From assembly GCA_036941025.1 (NCBI GenBank), contig JAYMNP010000001.1, forward strand, positions 2,068,501-2,132,500: a stretch of DNA of 64,000 nt, written 5' to 3'. This document shows positions 1 to 8,711 of the stretch, in pieces. The notes under the pieces were generated by a model. The model was not told where the DNA came from. It was given only the letters and a program-made list of their open reading frames with translations, and made no database searches. Within the stretch, counting starts at the first letter, position 1, and each line of letters opens with the position of its first letter. This stretch comes from Lachnospiraceae bacterium JLR.KK002. GTDB lineage: Bacteria; Bacillota; Clostridia; Lachnospirales; Lachnospiraceae. A program made the translations under genes and the position numbers.

Positions 1-2735
1 AAGCGGAAATCTTCTTCGGTAATGCCAGTCACTTCAAGAAATACATCATCTTCCGTATAATCATCAAAATTAGCCAGTGTCAGTTCCCCATCGCCATAAG
101 CCATGATAAAGCTGGGAATAGTTCGGGAAAAGCCTCGCAAATGTGCCCGCACTTCTTCCTCCACACTGTTCTTTTCCTGCTCCGCTTTGTTCCGTTCCAA
201 TTGCTCCACCAGTTCTTTCGGCTTATCTTCTATAGTTTTTTGGACATTCTCCTCTACCGTCTTTACAAAAGTTGCCATTGCATCAGCCATATCCTTCTGA
301 AATTCCTGTTCTGCCACTTTAACTTCCTGCTCCGATTCTGCCACTTTCTGCTTCTGCTCAAATTCAGCTTTTGCAATCGCTGCCTGCTGTTTATAGTCTC
401 CCTGGATTTTTTCAAAAGAACGCTCTATTTCTCGGTTCACTTGCTTTTCTAAACGGTTCTGCATCCCTTTCTTAACTTCATATTCGTTTATAACCGGAGC
501 AAGCACATTCTCTTTAATACTGTCTTTTACTGTATCTACCAGCGTTTCTATCTGCTTGTCCACCTCATAAGTTCCACTTTCTGCAAAGTTGTTTACCTGT
601 GACTGAACATCCTGCGCAAACTGTTCATATACTTTTGTGCCAAACAAATCCTGTGCTTTCCCAATCACAACTTCTTTAGGAATCTCCACTTCTCCATTTT
701 CATTCACAGCTACATCAGAAATGCCTTCTAATGTGTCCTGCTTACCTTTCTTTGATTCTTCATGAGCTGGTGTCAATTTTTCCACAATTTCTTTCACTAC
801 ATTCGGCGCACCGAATACATTACTGATATTTTGGAACAAAAAGTTAGACAGGAATCCACGTCTGACAACTTCCTGACTTTTAATCTTCCTTGGAATAGAA
901 AGAACGGCTGCCGCATCCAGTTCTTCCATTGTTCCTTCTTCATCTTCCCCAAGCACTGGGAAGAAATTAAGAAGACGTTTAATGTTATCCTTTCTCTCTT
1001 CTCCCGTCCCATGCCCGCCTACAGTATCAGGCGATAAATTATTAGCAAATTTATCAAAAATAATCAGTGTTCTCGCTGGATCAAAATCAAAAATATAAGC
1101 TGTTTCCTTACGATAACGCTGTCCATTTCTGGTCATGATACATGGGTTCTGTGCTCGAAATGCCGCCTGCATATATGAAGAAGGACTTTTCATATTGCAC
1201 AACATAAGCACACCACTCCATTCCGGCACGGTTACTCCAACTGTAAGCTGACCGACACTTAGTGTAATAGTCTTATCGTATTCTGCAATTGCATTTTTTA
1301 CTTTATTGTAGGAACTCTCATTTTCTTTTTCTGTATCTAGCTTCCCATCTCCTGCTGCCAAAACAACATGATATTCCTTGAATACCTCATCTTCCTTTAA
1401 AAGCTTAGCTAATGCTTTTGCACTGCTGACACGATTTAAAATCCACAGTGTATGGGATAACTCCTCTCTCAACTCTGGTGTAGAGAATGGATACCTTTCC
1501 TGTGTATTCAGAGCATGAAAAAATTTACAAATTTCTTCCTCATGAATAAATCTACCACTTTCATTGGTCATAAAAAATTCATTTAAATCAAATGCGTAAT
1601 CAATACTCCCTTCTTCATCTGGAAGTTCCATTCCCTTTTGAATCTTCTCATAAATCATATTTGACAACCGGTAAGTATACATGGTAAGTCTCGGCAATGC
1701 TTCATATGGGTTATAATCATCTTTGTCCCATTTTTCCTTTGCCTCCTGTTCATCTGCATAAGACCAGTTAAAAATCTGATCTGGCGCAAACTGCTCATTT
1801 GCCAATGCTTTAAAAGGTGTTCCTGATAGATAGAGCGTATGCTTCCGGGTAATATTAGAAAATGCCCTGTCCGTCCTTATGGTATCAACACCCTCCTGCG
1901 CCTCATCTACAATCAGCAGATCAAACTCCAAATCACTCATCCATTTTAATTTTTTGTAGTCTCCGCCAAAATAAACAGAACCCTTTAATCCCTGCAAAGA
2001 CTCAAACGCAACCATTCCTTTTACTTCTGTATCATCAAGTGGTGTCATAACTTTCGTATATTCATCTCTGGTCATGACTCCCGGTTTATCTTTTAAGGCA
2101 TCTGTATCTGAAACAAAACAGAGTTTTTCTTTCCATGCAATAAATCTGTGAAAATCATCTGCCCATGAGTTTGCTATACTTGGTCTATTTGTAACAATAA
2201 GAACTTTTGTAAAACCCATATTGCAAATCAAATCATAAGAAGCTAATGTCTTACCAAATCTTGGCTTTGCATTCCACAAGAACTCTGAGCCACCATTTTT
2301 AAAATACTCCCTTGTCATAGTAACAGCTTCCTGCTGTTCCTTACGCAAAACATAGGTGCATTTTTCTTCATTTTGCTCTATATTTTCACGTCTGGAAAAT
2401 TGATTAAAGTAGTTCTGAGAATCCTGCCCACTAACTTTAAACCACTCCGTTCCCGGTTCACGTTCTATCTTTGCGGCAGATTCTAAGAAAGTATGAAACT
2501 CCCGATCTGTAAAGTACTCACCAGATCCATCTTTAAACATGGCATTATCCTGCCATGCCAGTTCCCATTTTATCCCTACTGTATGTGCCTGCTGATTTAT
2601 TCTCTGTGATACTGTCTGTTTTTCTGTGTATCCAATCTTTGTCCATCCCTCATGGTATGTAACTCCCGGTGTGTTATAGGCATAAATCATTGGAACCACA
2701 TGGGTAAAAGACTGGATTTTCGTTGTATTGCTCAT
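1..2735 (-). CDS. GIY-YIG nuclease-helicase restriction subunit (3' end beyond window)
   Basis: Continuous open frame from an ATG at 2735 to the left edge, so the C-terminus is missing. Residues about 13-55 read like a T5orf172/GIY-YIG nuclease domain (MIYAYN, then GWTKIGYTEK). It is followed by a superfamily 2 helicase core: KPRFGKT Walker A, LLIVDEAQEG Walker B and YLSGTPF motif III. The far end is rich in charged, coiled-coil-like sequence (repeated EQ/KVAE stretches). The ATG lies one base after the stop of the upstream methylase and uses a ribosome site inside that gene (AAAGGAGATGG), so the three genes 4734 to 1 are one operon. Likely role: DNA translocation and cleavage in a restriction-modification system. 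The nuclease assignment rests on motif recall; the helicase part is firm. Confidence 0.75.
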   Translation of the reverse strand, partial: MSNTTKIQSFTHVVPMIYAYNTPGVTYHEGWTKIGYTEKQTVSQRINQQAHTVGIKWELAWQDNAMFKDGSGEYFTDREFHTFLESAAKIEREPGTEWFKVSGQDSQNYFNQFSRRENIEQNEEKCTYVLRKEQQEAVTMTREYFKNGGSEFLWNAKPRFGKTLASYDLICNMGFTKVLIVTNRPSIANSWADDFHRFIAWKEKLCFVSDTDALKDKPGVMTRDEYTKVMTPLDDTEVKGMVAFESLQGLKGSVYFGGDYKKLKWMSDLEFDLLIVDEAQEGVDTIRTDRAFSNITRKHTLYLSGTPFKALANEQFAPDQIFNWSYADEQEAKEKWDKDDYNPYEALPRLTMYTYRLSNMIYEKIQKGMELPDEEGSIDYAFDLNEFFMTNESGRFIHEEEICKFFHALNTQERYPFSTPELREELSHTLWILNRVSSAKALAKLLKEDEVFKEYHVVLAAGDGKLDTEKENESSYNKVKNAIAEYDKTITLSVGQLTVGVTVPEWSGVLMLCNMKSPSSYMQAAFRAQNPCIMTRNGQRYRKETAYIFDFDPARTLIIFDKFANNLSPDTVGGHGTGEERKDNIKRLLNFFPVLGEDEEGTMEELDAAAVLSIPRKIKSQEVVRRGFLSNFLFQNISNVFGAPNVVKEIVEKLTPAHEESKKGKQDTLEGISDVAVNENGEVEIPKEVVIGKAQDLFGTKVYEQFAQDVQSQVNNFAESGTYEVDKQIETLVDTVKDSIKENVLAPVINEYEVKKGMQNRLEKQVNREIERSFEKIQGDYKQQAAIAKAEFEQKQKVAESEQEVKVAEQEFQKDMADAMATFVKTVEENVQKTIEDKPKELVEQLERNKAEQEKNSVEEEVRAHLRGFSRTIPSFIMAYGDGELTLANFDDYTEDDVFLEVTGITEEDFR

Positions 2736-2736
2736 A

Positions 2737-3777
2737 TTATTCCATCTCCTTTACATGCGATTCAATAAAATCAATTTCTTGTTCATCTAAGCCATATTTT
2801 TCATATAGTTGTGAGTCAATCTCTTGAACAGATTTTGACCAATCAATATCAGAGGATTCTGTAAAATTTTGCAACGGAATCATCCGCCATACAGGCTTAT
2901 TGCCATTTTGAGTTACCTTCAAAACACTCAGCAAAGTACGAGCAAATTTAGTTTTAATGTACTTTTCTACCGACTTAGCCTCATCCTCTGTATCAAATTT
3001 CCCAATACTAATAAATGTTTCCGTAGCTCCTACCCCTGGCTTTTCAACTACAGGATCACTCATTGCTTCGCCGAATTCTCCGCTTCCATTTGCTTGCGCC
3101 ACATATAATTTGTAAAAATCAAGATTATCAACTCGCTTCACATAATCCCTACGAATATATTTATACACACGCTTACCATTATCTCGTCCAAGAATTTGAA
3201 TATAATCATTTTCATCATCTGGTTCAACATCAAAAAAAATGTCAGGTAATCGCTGTAATATGTTGGAAGACATATCATAAGCATGTCCATTACTTAATTT
3301 ATTTATCGCATCAGGATGCTCTTCGTGCATTCTATCAGTAAAACGATATGATGTTCTCGAATAAACAATGTCCATCAATGTTTGAAAAGATGCATCATTG
3401 ATTACTTTCTGTAATATAGCATTAACCTCTGGAAATTTTGTAAATGCTTGGATTGCACCATATGACTCAGATGCATTTCTATATGTAATTGCAACACCAC
3501 CCCTTAGCGGTGTAGTAAGAGATGGAAAAATCTTATTTCCATCCTCTTCATAATAAAGCACCTTGAAATGTTCATCTTGGAGCATTTTTTCATTCCATGC
3601 CTTTGGAGTTGAACCAGCATTGAATAAAAATCTTGCCGGATGAATCAACTCTACTACATCAGCAATTTCATAACATGCATCCATAAATCTATCATAAATC
3701 GGCGGGGCATAATTCCTCATTTCCCCATTAGATTCATCCTGATACGGCGGATTACCAATAACAAAATCAAACTTCAT
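2737..3777 (-). CDS. Adenine-specific DNA methylase, Eco57I-like subunit
   Basis: 346-residue protein with FDFVIGNPPYQDE at residues 3-15, the NPPY catalytic motif IV of N6-adenine methyltransferases. Such proteins methylate adenine in a recognition site to protect host DNA. It lacks the N-terminal part usual in single-chain enzymes; that part sits in the preceding gene, six bases upstream. The start follows GGGATAAGATACT, with the upstream stop inside the leader, so translation is probably coupled. The gene is followed one base later by the helicase/nuclease gene. The target site cannot be read from sequence. Confidence 0.8.
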   Translation of the reverse strand: MKFDFVIGNPPYQDESNGEMRNYAPPIYDRFMDACYEIADVVELIHPARFLFNAGSTPKAWNEKMLQDEHFKVLYYEEDGNKIFPSLTTPLRGGVAITYRNASESYGAIQAFTKFPEVNAILQKVINDASFQTLMDIVYSRTSYRFTDRMHEEHPDAINKLSNGHAYDMSSNILQRLPDIFFDVEPDDENDYIQILGRDNGKRVYKYIRRDYVKRVDNLDFYKLYVAQANGSGEFGEAMSDPVVEKPGVGATETFISIGKFDTEDEAKSVEKYIKTKFARTLLSVLKVTQNGNKPVWRMIPLQNFTESSDIDWSKSVQEIDSQLYEKYGLDEQEIDFIESHVKEME

Positions 3778-3783
3778 AGTATC

Positions 3784-4734
3784 TTATCCCTCTCTCTGTA
3801 ATGATAAAAACTCTATACTGGAACATTTACCACGCCAATCAAAAATACGACAAGGTGGTTGCGTATTCTCTTCTTCACTTTTTGTATCTATCCCCAACAG
3901 TTCCATCAAATCCATTTGATGATATGTTTCTTCTGCTGTACTATATGGAATAGTTCCTGTCAATCCATCCATCTGCCAAATATTCCAGACAATCACTTTG
4001 ACAATCTTCCTATATTCTTCTACAGACGGTTTACGTTGCCACCTGTCCTGCAGATATTCCTCAAAGGTCATTAAAAGATTAACACGTGCTATCAGCAAAT
4101 TATCCCCTTGAAATTCATATCCATAAGTTGCCTGAAAAGCACGCTCTACCCATCGAAACCATTCTGCTTCCGTATGCGTATTTTCATTCACTACCCGTAA
4201 CTTTCGATCCAATACTCCTATACGTTTCACAATAGGAATCATTTCTCCTGTTTCTACATCATATCTGCTAACAAGATACGGGGCTTCTCCGCAAGTAATT
4301 TCAAGCCTTCTGGAATCTACATAGCATTTCCAGTCATTTTCTTCTTGAAATACCACTCGTTTAGTTGGTTTCCCGTCTTTTTGAAAGATATCTTTATCTC
4401 CAAACCACACTTCATCCGCATAATTGTTCATCTTATTACAAATCCACAATGGCGTGAATACCTCAGCATGCTGTCTGGTTCTTTCGGTCTGCTGCTCCAT
4501 TGCTTTACGGGCACGCGTCTTGATAACTCCCGCATTGCTACCTGTTATCAAATCCGTAGTAATCTGTTCATTACGCTCATACTTTGTCCCTAATGCACTG
4601 TGTGCATCAGTAGCCCACATAATATTTCGTTTCGTGGTTTTATCTGCTAATATTTTATCAAGCAATCCCAATGCCTGTATCTTCAAAATATCATCTTGAA
4701 TATTTATAATCACAGGGTACGCCCCTTTCAACAC
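3784..4734 (-). CDS. Restriction-modification methylase, N-terminal subunit
   Basis: 316 residues, first gene of the restriction-modification operon. The sequence RQHAEVFTPLWICNKM at about residues 88-103 matches the HxEVFTP region that precedes the SAM-binding motifs in Eco57I/type ISP-like adenine methylases. The catalytic NPPY is absent here and present in the next gene, so the two chains together would make one enzyme. This could be an old split of a single gene, but the second gene has its own start and I recall free-standing homologues of it, so I read it as a natural two-subunit arrangement. Confidence 0.65.
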   Translation of the reverse strand: MLKGAYPVIINIQDDILKIQALGLLDKILADKTTKRNIMWATDAHSALGTKYERNEQITTDLITGSNAGVIKTRARKAMEQQTERTRQHAEVFTPLWICNKMNNYADEVWFGDKDIFQKDGKPTKRVVFQEENDWKCYVDSRRLEITCGEAPYLVSRYDVETGEMIPIVKRIGVLDRKLRVVNENTHTEAEWFRWVERAFQATYGYEFQGDNLLIARVNLLMTFEEYLQDRWQRKPSVEEYRKIVKVIVWNIWQMDGLTGTIPYSTAEETYHQMDLMELLGIDTKSEEENTQPPCRIFDWRGKCSSIEFLSLQREG

Positions 4735-4850
4735 TGTGTATATCTATAATCATCCAAATTAAAGTATACCATCAAATCATTAAAATTTCGAGAAATTTTT
4801 TAATTTAAATTGCATAATGAATAGGAGCAGATTTCTCCGCTCCCCTTTGG
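4735..4850. other. Short AT-rich gap between R-M operon and tnpV
   Basis: AT-rich spacer upstream of the methylase operon and downstream of tnpV. It should contain the operon promoter for the leftward genes, but no clear -35/-10 pair could be fixed. Confidence 0.3.
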
Positions 4851-5240
4851 CTACCTGTATATAATCTCTTCTTTCACAATCTCCTCCACCCTTACCTTTA
4901 TCCCATTCACCCTTCCCACCCATTCCAGCAGTTTCTCCTTCTTCAACTGCTCCGTCACACCCTCTTTCTCCATAATCCGCTTTACCGCCAGTTCCACCTC
5001 CCTGTGACACTCCTCATCCACGTCATGCAGATGCTGATTCCAAGTACCAGCCATAAGCATTTTCAGATACTCATGCCTCCGATACTTTATCATATACTCC
5101 CCACGTATGATACCGTACTTTCCTATCACATAATCTGTTTTCTGTTCCAGGCTTAGTTGTGGATAATAACAACCATCCTCTGCTAAATGATATGTAATTC
5201 CATTCTCTACAATAATCTCCTCCAACTTATCTTTTCCCAT
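4851..5240 (-). CDS. tnpV: TnpV-like transposon protein
   Basis: About 129 residues from the ATG at 5240, which follows GGAAAGGAGATCGTT; an ATG at 5300 is in frame but lacks this site. The C-terminal pattern EQLKKEKLLEWVGRVN followed by a VEEIVKEEII end matches the TnpV family of mobilizable Clostridium transposons (Tn4451 type), whose function is not established. A second, diverged member lies at 45736-46110 in this window. Its presence beside the R-M operon suggests that this cargo arrived with, or beside, a transposon of that type. Confidence 0.7.
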   Translation of the reverse strand: MGKDKLEEIIVENGITYHLAEDGCYYPQLSLEQKTDYVIGKYGIIRGEYMIKYRRHEYLKMLMAGTWNQHLHDVDEECHREVELAVKRIMEKEGVTEQLKKEKLLEWVGRVNGIKVRVEEIVKEEIIYR

Positions 5241-5390
5241 AACGATCTCCTTTCCGCTGGGTGCAACGCACCCAGACTTATACTTATTCACAATTTTCAA
5301 TAATCTCGCTTTCCCCGATTCCCACGTTACTTACCTCTTATTCCCCATTACACGCAGACAACCATAAAATCTTATTATGTCTTTTCTAAA

Positions 5391-6668
5391 TCAACACAAT
5401 CCCCTGTGTTTCTTACATCCCCACACATACCAGCCTATCAGCACCAACAATACATCCACCAACAGCCATATTCCAAACAGATTAACAGAAACAAGCTCTT
5501 TCACATAATCTCCAAAATACACCAGCCACGCCAAAATGAGCACTGCTACAGAACAATTCCACACATCAATCCCTTTACGGATATCTTCACCATACTTCTC
5601 CCAAAACTTGTATATTCCAAATCCAATCAATGCTGCTGGCATTATCCATAGCAAAACTACCATGCCCCATTTCAAAATAACCGCTGCCACATTATTTGGC
5701 ACTCTCTCCGTTACTTCTGCTATTGATAAAATAGTAGCGTGCATATGAACCGCAAAAATCTGAATTACTTTTCCAAATCCCTTAAAAAATTGAATGGCAT
5801 CCCCACAAAAAACTCTCTGCCGAATAACAGACAATATCGTTGTCACAAAACATATCATAGTCAGCACTCCCACATATCCCTGCATTGCTGCTTTTTTCGT
5901 CTGATACCAAATCTGTAACTGCCTGCGGGTATCTTCTGTCAACCGATTCGCTTTCTGATCGGTCAACTTCTGAACCACAGACTGCACACTTATTGCCTTC
6001 TGCTTTTCCTGCTCTGCATCCTCAATCAATCGGTCAAGTTCCTGCTCTTTCTGATAATACTCCGATTTAACGTGAGCGACCTCTTTCTCCGCCTCCTCTC
6101 TGGCTTTTCTCTCGCTCTTTTGCAATTCCCCGTTTTGCTTCTTGAGTTTTTCGTTCTCTTTCAGCACCAAGTCTGCACCGTTCAGCTTCACGATTTTGTC
6201 GCTGAGATTCTGAATCTCGGACTTGAGTCTGGATATCTGTGAGGAATGATTCTGTTCCATCTGCTTCAAGTCCAGCTCTGCTTTTTCGGCTTTCTTCTTC
6301 CATTCCTGAGCCAGATTTTGTGCCTGCAAGATCTGCGAATCTTTCTCGGATAGCCTGCTCTCGTGCTGTTCTCTCAGATTGCTTTCCGTCTCTGCCATAT
6401 CTGCTCTGACCTGCTCCAGATTGCTTCTCAATTCCGATATTTTTCGGTTCTGTTCCCTGATATCCGATACCTGCTGGCGGATTATCTTCTCCTGTTCGCT
6501 GATCGTATTCTTCTGTGTGCGAATTGTCTCGGACTGATCCGCCAGCAGCATCCTGTACTTCTCGGTAGTATCGTTCCAACTCTGCGTTTTCTTGCTCTCG
6601 TCTGTCTGCAAGTTCTCGCTCATATCGGGCGGTTTCATCTCTGACTGCCGCCTGTCTTTCAAATTCAT
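5391..6668 (-). CDS. Coiled-coil membrane protein (DUF6040-like) overlapping the relaxase
   Basis: About 425 residues if translation starts at the ATG at 6668, which is preceded by AAAGGAGG nine bases upstream; the longer frame to 6746 has no such site. Residues about 15-240 are a highly charged coiled coil (EQ/KE repeats). The C-terminal third has four or five hydrophobic segments, including VGVLTMICFVTTILSVI and GMVVLLWIMPAALIGFGI. I recall this layout as DUF6040, found next to relaxases in Lachnospiraceae elements. The first ~600 bases are also the 3' part of the relaxase gene in another frame. It may tether the relaxosome or coupling complex to the membrane; that is inference. Confidence 0.7.
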   Translation of the reverse strand: MNLKDRRQSEMKPPDMSENLQTDESKKTQSWNDTTEKYRMLLADQSETIRTQKNTISEQEKIIRQQVSDIREQNRKISELRSNLEQVRADMAETESNLREQHESRLSEKDSQILQAQNLAQEWKKKAEKAELDLKQMEQNHSSQISRLKSEIQNLSDKIVKLNGADLVLKENEKLKKQNGELQKSERKAREEAEKEVAHVKSEYYQKEQELDRLIEDAEQEKQKAISVQSVVQKLTDQKANRLTEDTRRQLQIWYQTKKAAMQGYVGVLTMICFVTTILSVIRQRVFCGDAIQFFKGFGKVIQIFAVHMHATILSIAEVTERVPNNVAAVILKWGMVVLLWIMPAALIGFGIYKFWEKYGEDIRKGIDVWNCSVAVLILAWLVYFGDYVKELVSVNLFGIWLLVDVLLVLIGWYVWGCKKHRGLC

Positions 6669-7461
6669 CTGCCAATGCCTCCTTTGATATATCAAGATGG
6701 AATGTCTTGGAAAGGTTACTGTCACGCACTTTCTTCCCCTCTGCATTTTGAAACGTGATGTGCTTCCTGCTGTCCTTCCATATCACATTCCATCCCCTCT
6801 CTGCCATATGCTGGGTAAATTCCTCCCTGCTGCAACTTATTTCTAAAGAATCCAGACAGGCAATCCCACAGTCTGCCACAAAGCTGTTCTTAGATTCATT
6901 CTGCATTAAATGATATTTGTCTTTACTCCATGCTCTGACTGTTCCCTGCTCCAATTCATTTCCATGAAAGTCCCTGCCCTTCTGTGCCACACTCAATCCT
7001 CTCTCCAAGCACATCCGATTGGTAAAATCCTTCATACGCTGTAAATCTTTCTTTGTGTTATGCAGCTTATGACCATCCATGAAACTAACGGAATTGGTTA
7101 CAATGTGGCAATGCACATGATTCCGATCTATATGCACACCTACCAGACTTTGAAATCCGGCAAACCACTGTTCCGCAAATTCCTTTCCAAACTCCAGTGC
7201 CTGCTCTGGTGTAATCGGTTCGTCCTCATGCCAAGAGATAATGTTGTGGGCATACATCCTGCCGGAATCCTTGCCCCAAATCCGCTTTTCTTCCAAAAAG
7301 GATTGGTATACACCATCATAAGAAATGGAATCCGGCTCGTAAGGACCGATAACCTCCACCAGTTCCCCTCTGGTCTTATCCACCCTCGTCACATATTCGA
7401 TACAGTTCCGCATGGCTCCATGACTTTTTGTAGACTTATTAATTGTCTTATTAATCGCCAA
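6067..7461 (-). CDS. Relaxase/mobilization nuclease
   Basis: 464 residues. The N-terminal relaxase domain carries the metal-binding histidine motif HVHCH at residues 115-119, in GVHIDRNHVHCHIVTNS, and conserved YVTRVDKT near residue 25. Relaxases nick one strand at oriT and pilot it during conjugation. The last ~200 residues are low-complexity, Arg/Glu/Gln-rich, and correspond to the region that is also read in another frame by the DUF6040-like gene. It starts inside the mobC gene (overlap 7389-7461), the usual arrangement for a mobC-relaxase pair. The family is MobP-like; the exact subclass is not assigned. Confidence 0.85.
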   Translation of the reverse strand: MAINKTINKSTKSHGAMRNCIEYVTRVDKTRGELVEVIGPYEPDSISYDGVYQSFLEEKRIWGKDSGRMYAHNIISWHEDEPITPEQALEFGKEFAEQWFAGFQSLVGVHIDRNHVHCHIVTNSVSFMDGHKLHNTKKDLQRMKDFTNRMCLERGLSVAQKGRDFHGNELEQGTVRAWSKDKYHLMQNESKNSFVADCGIACLDSLEISCSREEFTQHMAERGWNVIWKDSRKHITFQNAEGKKVRDSNLSKTFHLDISKEALADEFERQAAVRDETARYERELADRREQENAELERYYREVQDAAGGSVRDNSHTEEYDQRTGEDNPPAGIGYQGTEPKNIGIEKQSGAGQSRYGRDGKQSERTAREQAIRERFADLAGTKSGSGMEEESRKSRAGLEADGTESFLTDIQTQVRDSESQRQNREAERCRLGAERERKTQEAKRGIAKEREKSQRGGGERGRSR

Positions 7462-7790
7462 GTAGCATCAAACTCCTTTCGGAACAACTGCAGTTCTTGG
7501 TGCAACTGCTCCAGTTGCGACTGCTGTGGTATCTGTCCGTAGCCGTTTGCCACATGTGCCATCTGGTTGATATTTGTTGCCATGCCCCTGAGCTGTCTGT
7601 TGGTGTCGGCAAAATGTCCGTTTAACTTTTGTAGTTCTTTTACTTCCTCCCTGCCGGAAACCTTTGCCCCCAGCACTGCATTGATAATAAATGACTGTAA
7701 TGTCTGACCGGATTCCGCCACCCTCATAGTAAGAGCTGCATATTCATCCTCCGTCATACGCACCGATACATTTTTGTTTCTTCTACGCAT
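7389..7790 (-). CDS. mobC: MobC-like relaxosome protein
   Basis: 133 residues. The N-terminus RRRNKNVSVRMTEDEY is a ribbon-helix-helix signature, and the C-terminal half (GMATNINQMAHVANG) matches the MobC core that binds oriT and helps the relaxase nick. The ribosome site GGGAGGATTTTT precedes the ATG at 7790. The 3' end overlaps the relaxase start by 73 bases, implying coupled expression. A hairpin-rich region at 8118-8530 upstream is the candidate binding site. Confidence 0.8.
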   Translation of the reverse strand: MRRRNKNVSVRMTEDEYAALTMRVAESGQTLQSFIINAVLGAKVSGREEVKELQKLNGHFADTNRQLRGMATNINQMAHVANGYGQIPQQSQLEQLHQELQLFRKEFDATWRLIRQLISLQKVMEPCGTVSNM

Positions 7791-8028
7791 AAAAATCCTC
7801 CCTCTGAAATCCTTTAAATGATACTAAACTGTCACTCTCTATTTGCTGATATACAAAAACCGCAATCAGCATCTTCACCATGAATGATTTTTCTGCTGAT
7901 AAAATGCCAGCAGCCATTCTTCCAAAAAACCAAAATGTGTAATTCTTCCTTAAATCCGGCATGTGTTTAACAATCTCCCCTCTAATTGAATACTGACTAA
8001 AAACAGATATCTTAGCATTTTTCAACAT
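7783..8028 (-). CDS. Doubtful small ORF upstream of mobC
   Basis: 81-codon frame overlapping the first eight bases of mobC. No family recognised, no convincing ribosome binding site, and no clear signal peptide or domain. The overlap with mobC is the only argument for it. It may be untranslated leader of the mob operon. Confidence 0.2.
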   Translation of the reverse strand: MLKNAKISVFSQYSIRGEIVKHMPDLRKNYTFWFFGRMAAGILSAEKSFMVKMLIAVFVYQQIESDSLVSFKGFQREDFYA

Positions 8029-8117
8029 GATCTACTGGTAGAATAAAAACACATGGACTACAAAATACCTGGATAAACATCTGCTTACGCAAACCAAACT
8101 GCAATAAGTACATTTCC

Positions 8118-8530
8118 CAGCTCTCCGAAAATGGAACGGAGAAACTTTCAGTGGACGTTTCGTAGTTTCATTTTCGGAGAGCTAACCAAGGGTTCAAAGG
8201 GAGTGGAACTCCCTTGCAAGTTTAGGATGTGCCCGAATAGGGTGCATCCGGTGCAAAATGGCATGCCGTTTTGCGAAACTTGCCTATCATCCCCACCACG
8301 ATTACAGCGATTTTTGAGGGGTGTGGATGTGGAGAAAGCAGCCTCTGCAAGAGCGTTGCTTTCCCCACATTCGCCCCCGAAAAAAATTTCAGAAACCTCC
8401 AAGGGGATGATAGTGGTTTTGTGATTTTTCGTAGGGAATGGGCAAGTGGAAAACAAGGCTCTGTTTCAGAGGATTGTTTTCCACTCGTCCATTGCCGGAG
8501 AAAAATCACTCGGCTGCAAAGCAGCCGACC
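8118..8530. other. Hairpin-rich non-coding region, candidate oriT
   Basis: At least five inverted repeats follow one another upstream of mobC: 15-bp perfect arms at 8119-8133 and 8169-8183 (AGCTCTCCGAAAATG); a near-palindrome at 8253-8274 around GGCATGCC; 12-of-13 arms at 8328-8340 and 8357-8369; nested arms at 8421-8430/8500-8509 and 8446-8456/8474-8484; and a tight hairpin at about 8511-8529 (TCGGCTGC arms). Short frames here run through the repeats in several phases and look like chance. The position beside mobC and the relaxase fits an origin of transfer or a single-strand origin; the nick site is not identified. Confidence 0.5.
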
Positions 8531-8591
8531 TGTTCCTGCCATATTCCCCAGAAATATAAATTGTAATTCCCATAAAAATACCGGATACACT

Positions 8592-8696
8592 TGTTTAACA
8601 CACCACTGTTTTGTTTTACAATTTGTTAAACACAAATATCACTTTATTTCTGCTGTTTGACAAACTGTGCAACATTGTCTGACACACTGTAAAACA
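8592..8696. repeat. Six TGT-nnn-ACA nonamers, candidate centromere/iteron array
   Basis: Six nine-base copies: TGTTTAACA (8592), TGTTTTACA (8612), TGTTAAACA (8624), TGTTTGACA (8654), TGTCTGACA (8676) and TGTAAAACA (8688). Each has the frame TGT...ACA. They lie just after the stop of the ParR-like gene at 8712. A ribbon-helix-helix ParR would bind such an array to form a segrosome with ParM; alternatively these are replication iterons or simply operators. Confidence 0.5.
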
Positions 8697-8711
8697 AAAA
8701 TAAAAATCTTC

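Noticed and set aside
103..1037. Plus-strand frames opposite the restriction subunit
   Set aside because: Antisense shadows of a long, motif-bearing minus-strand gene with consistent codon use.
8131..8660. Several overlapping frames of 97-137 codons on both strands
   Set aside because: They run through a chain of inverted repeats, lack ribosome binding sites and overlap each other in many phases; the region is better explained as structured non-coding DNA.
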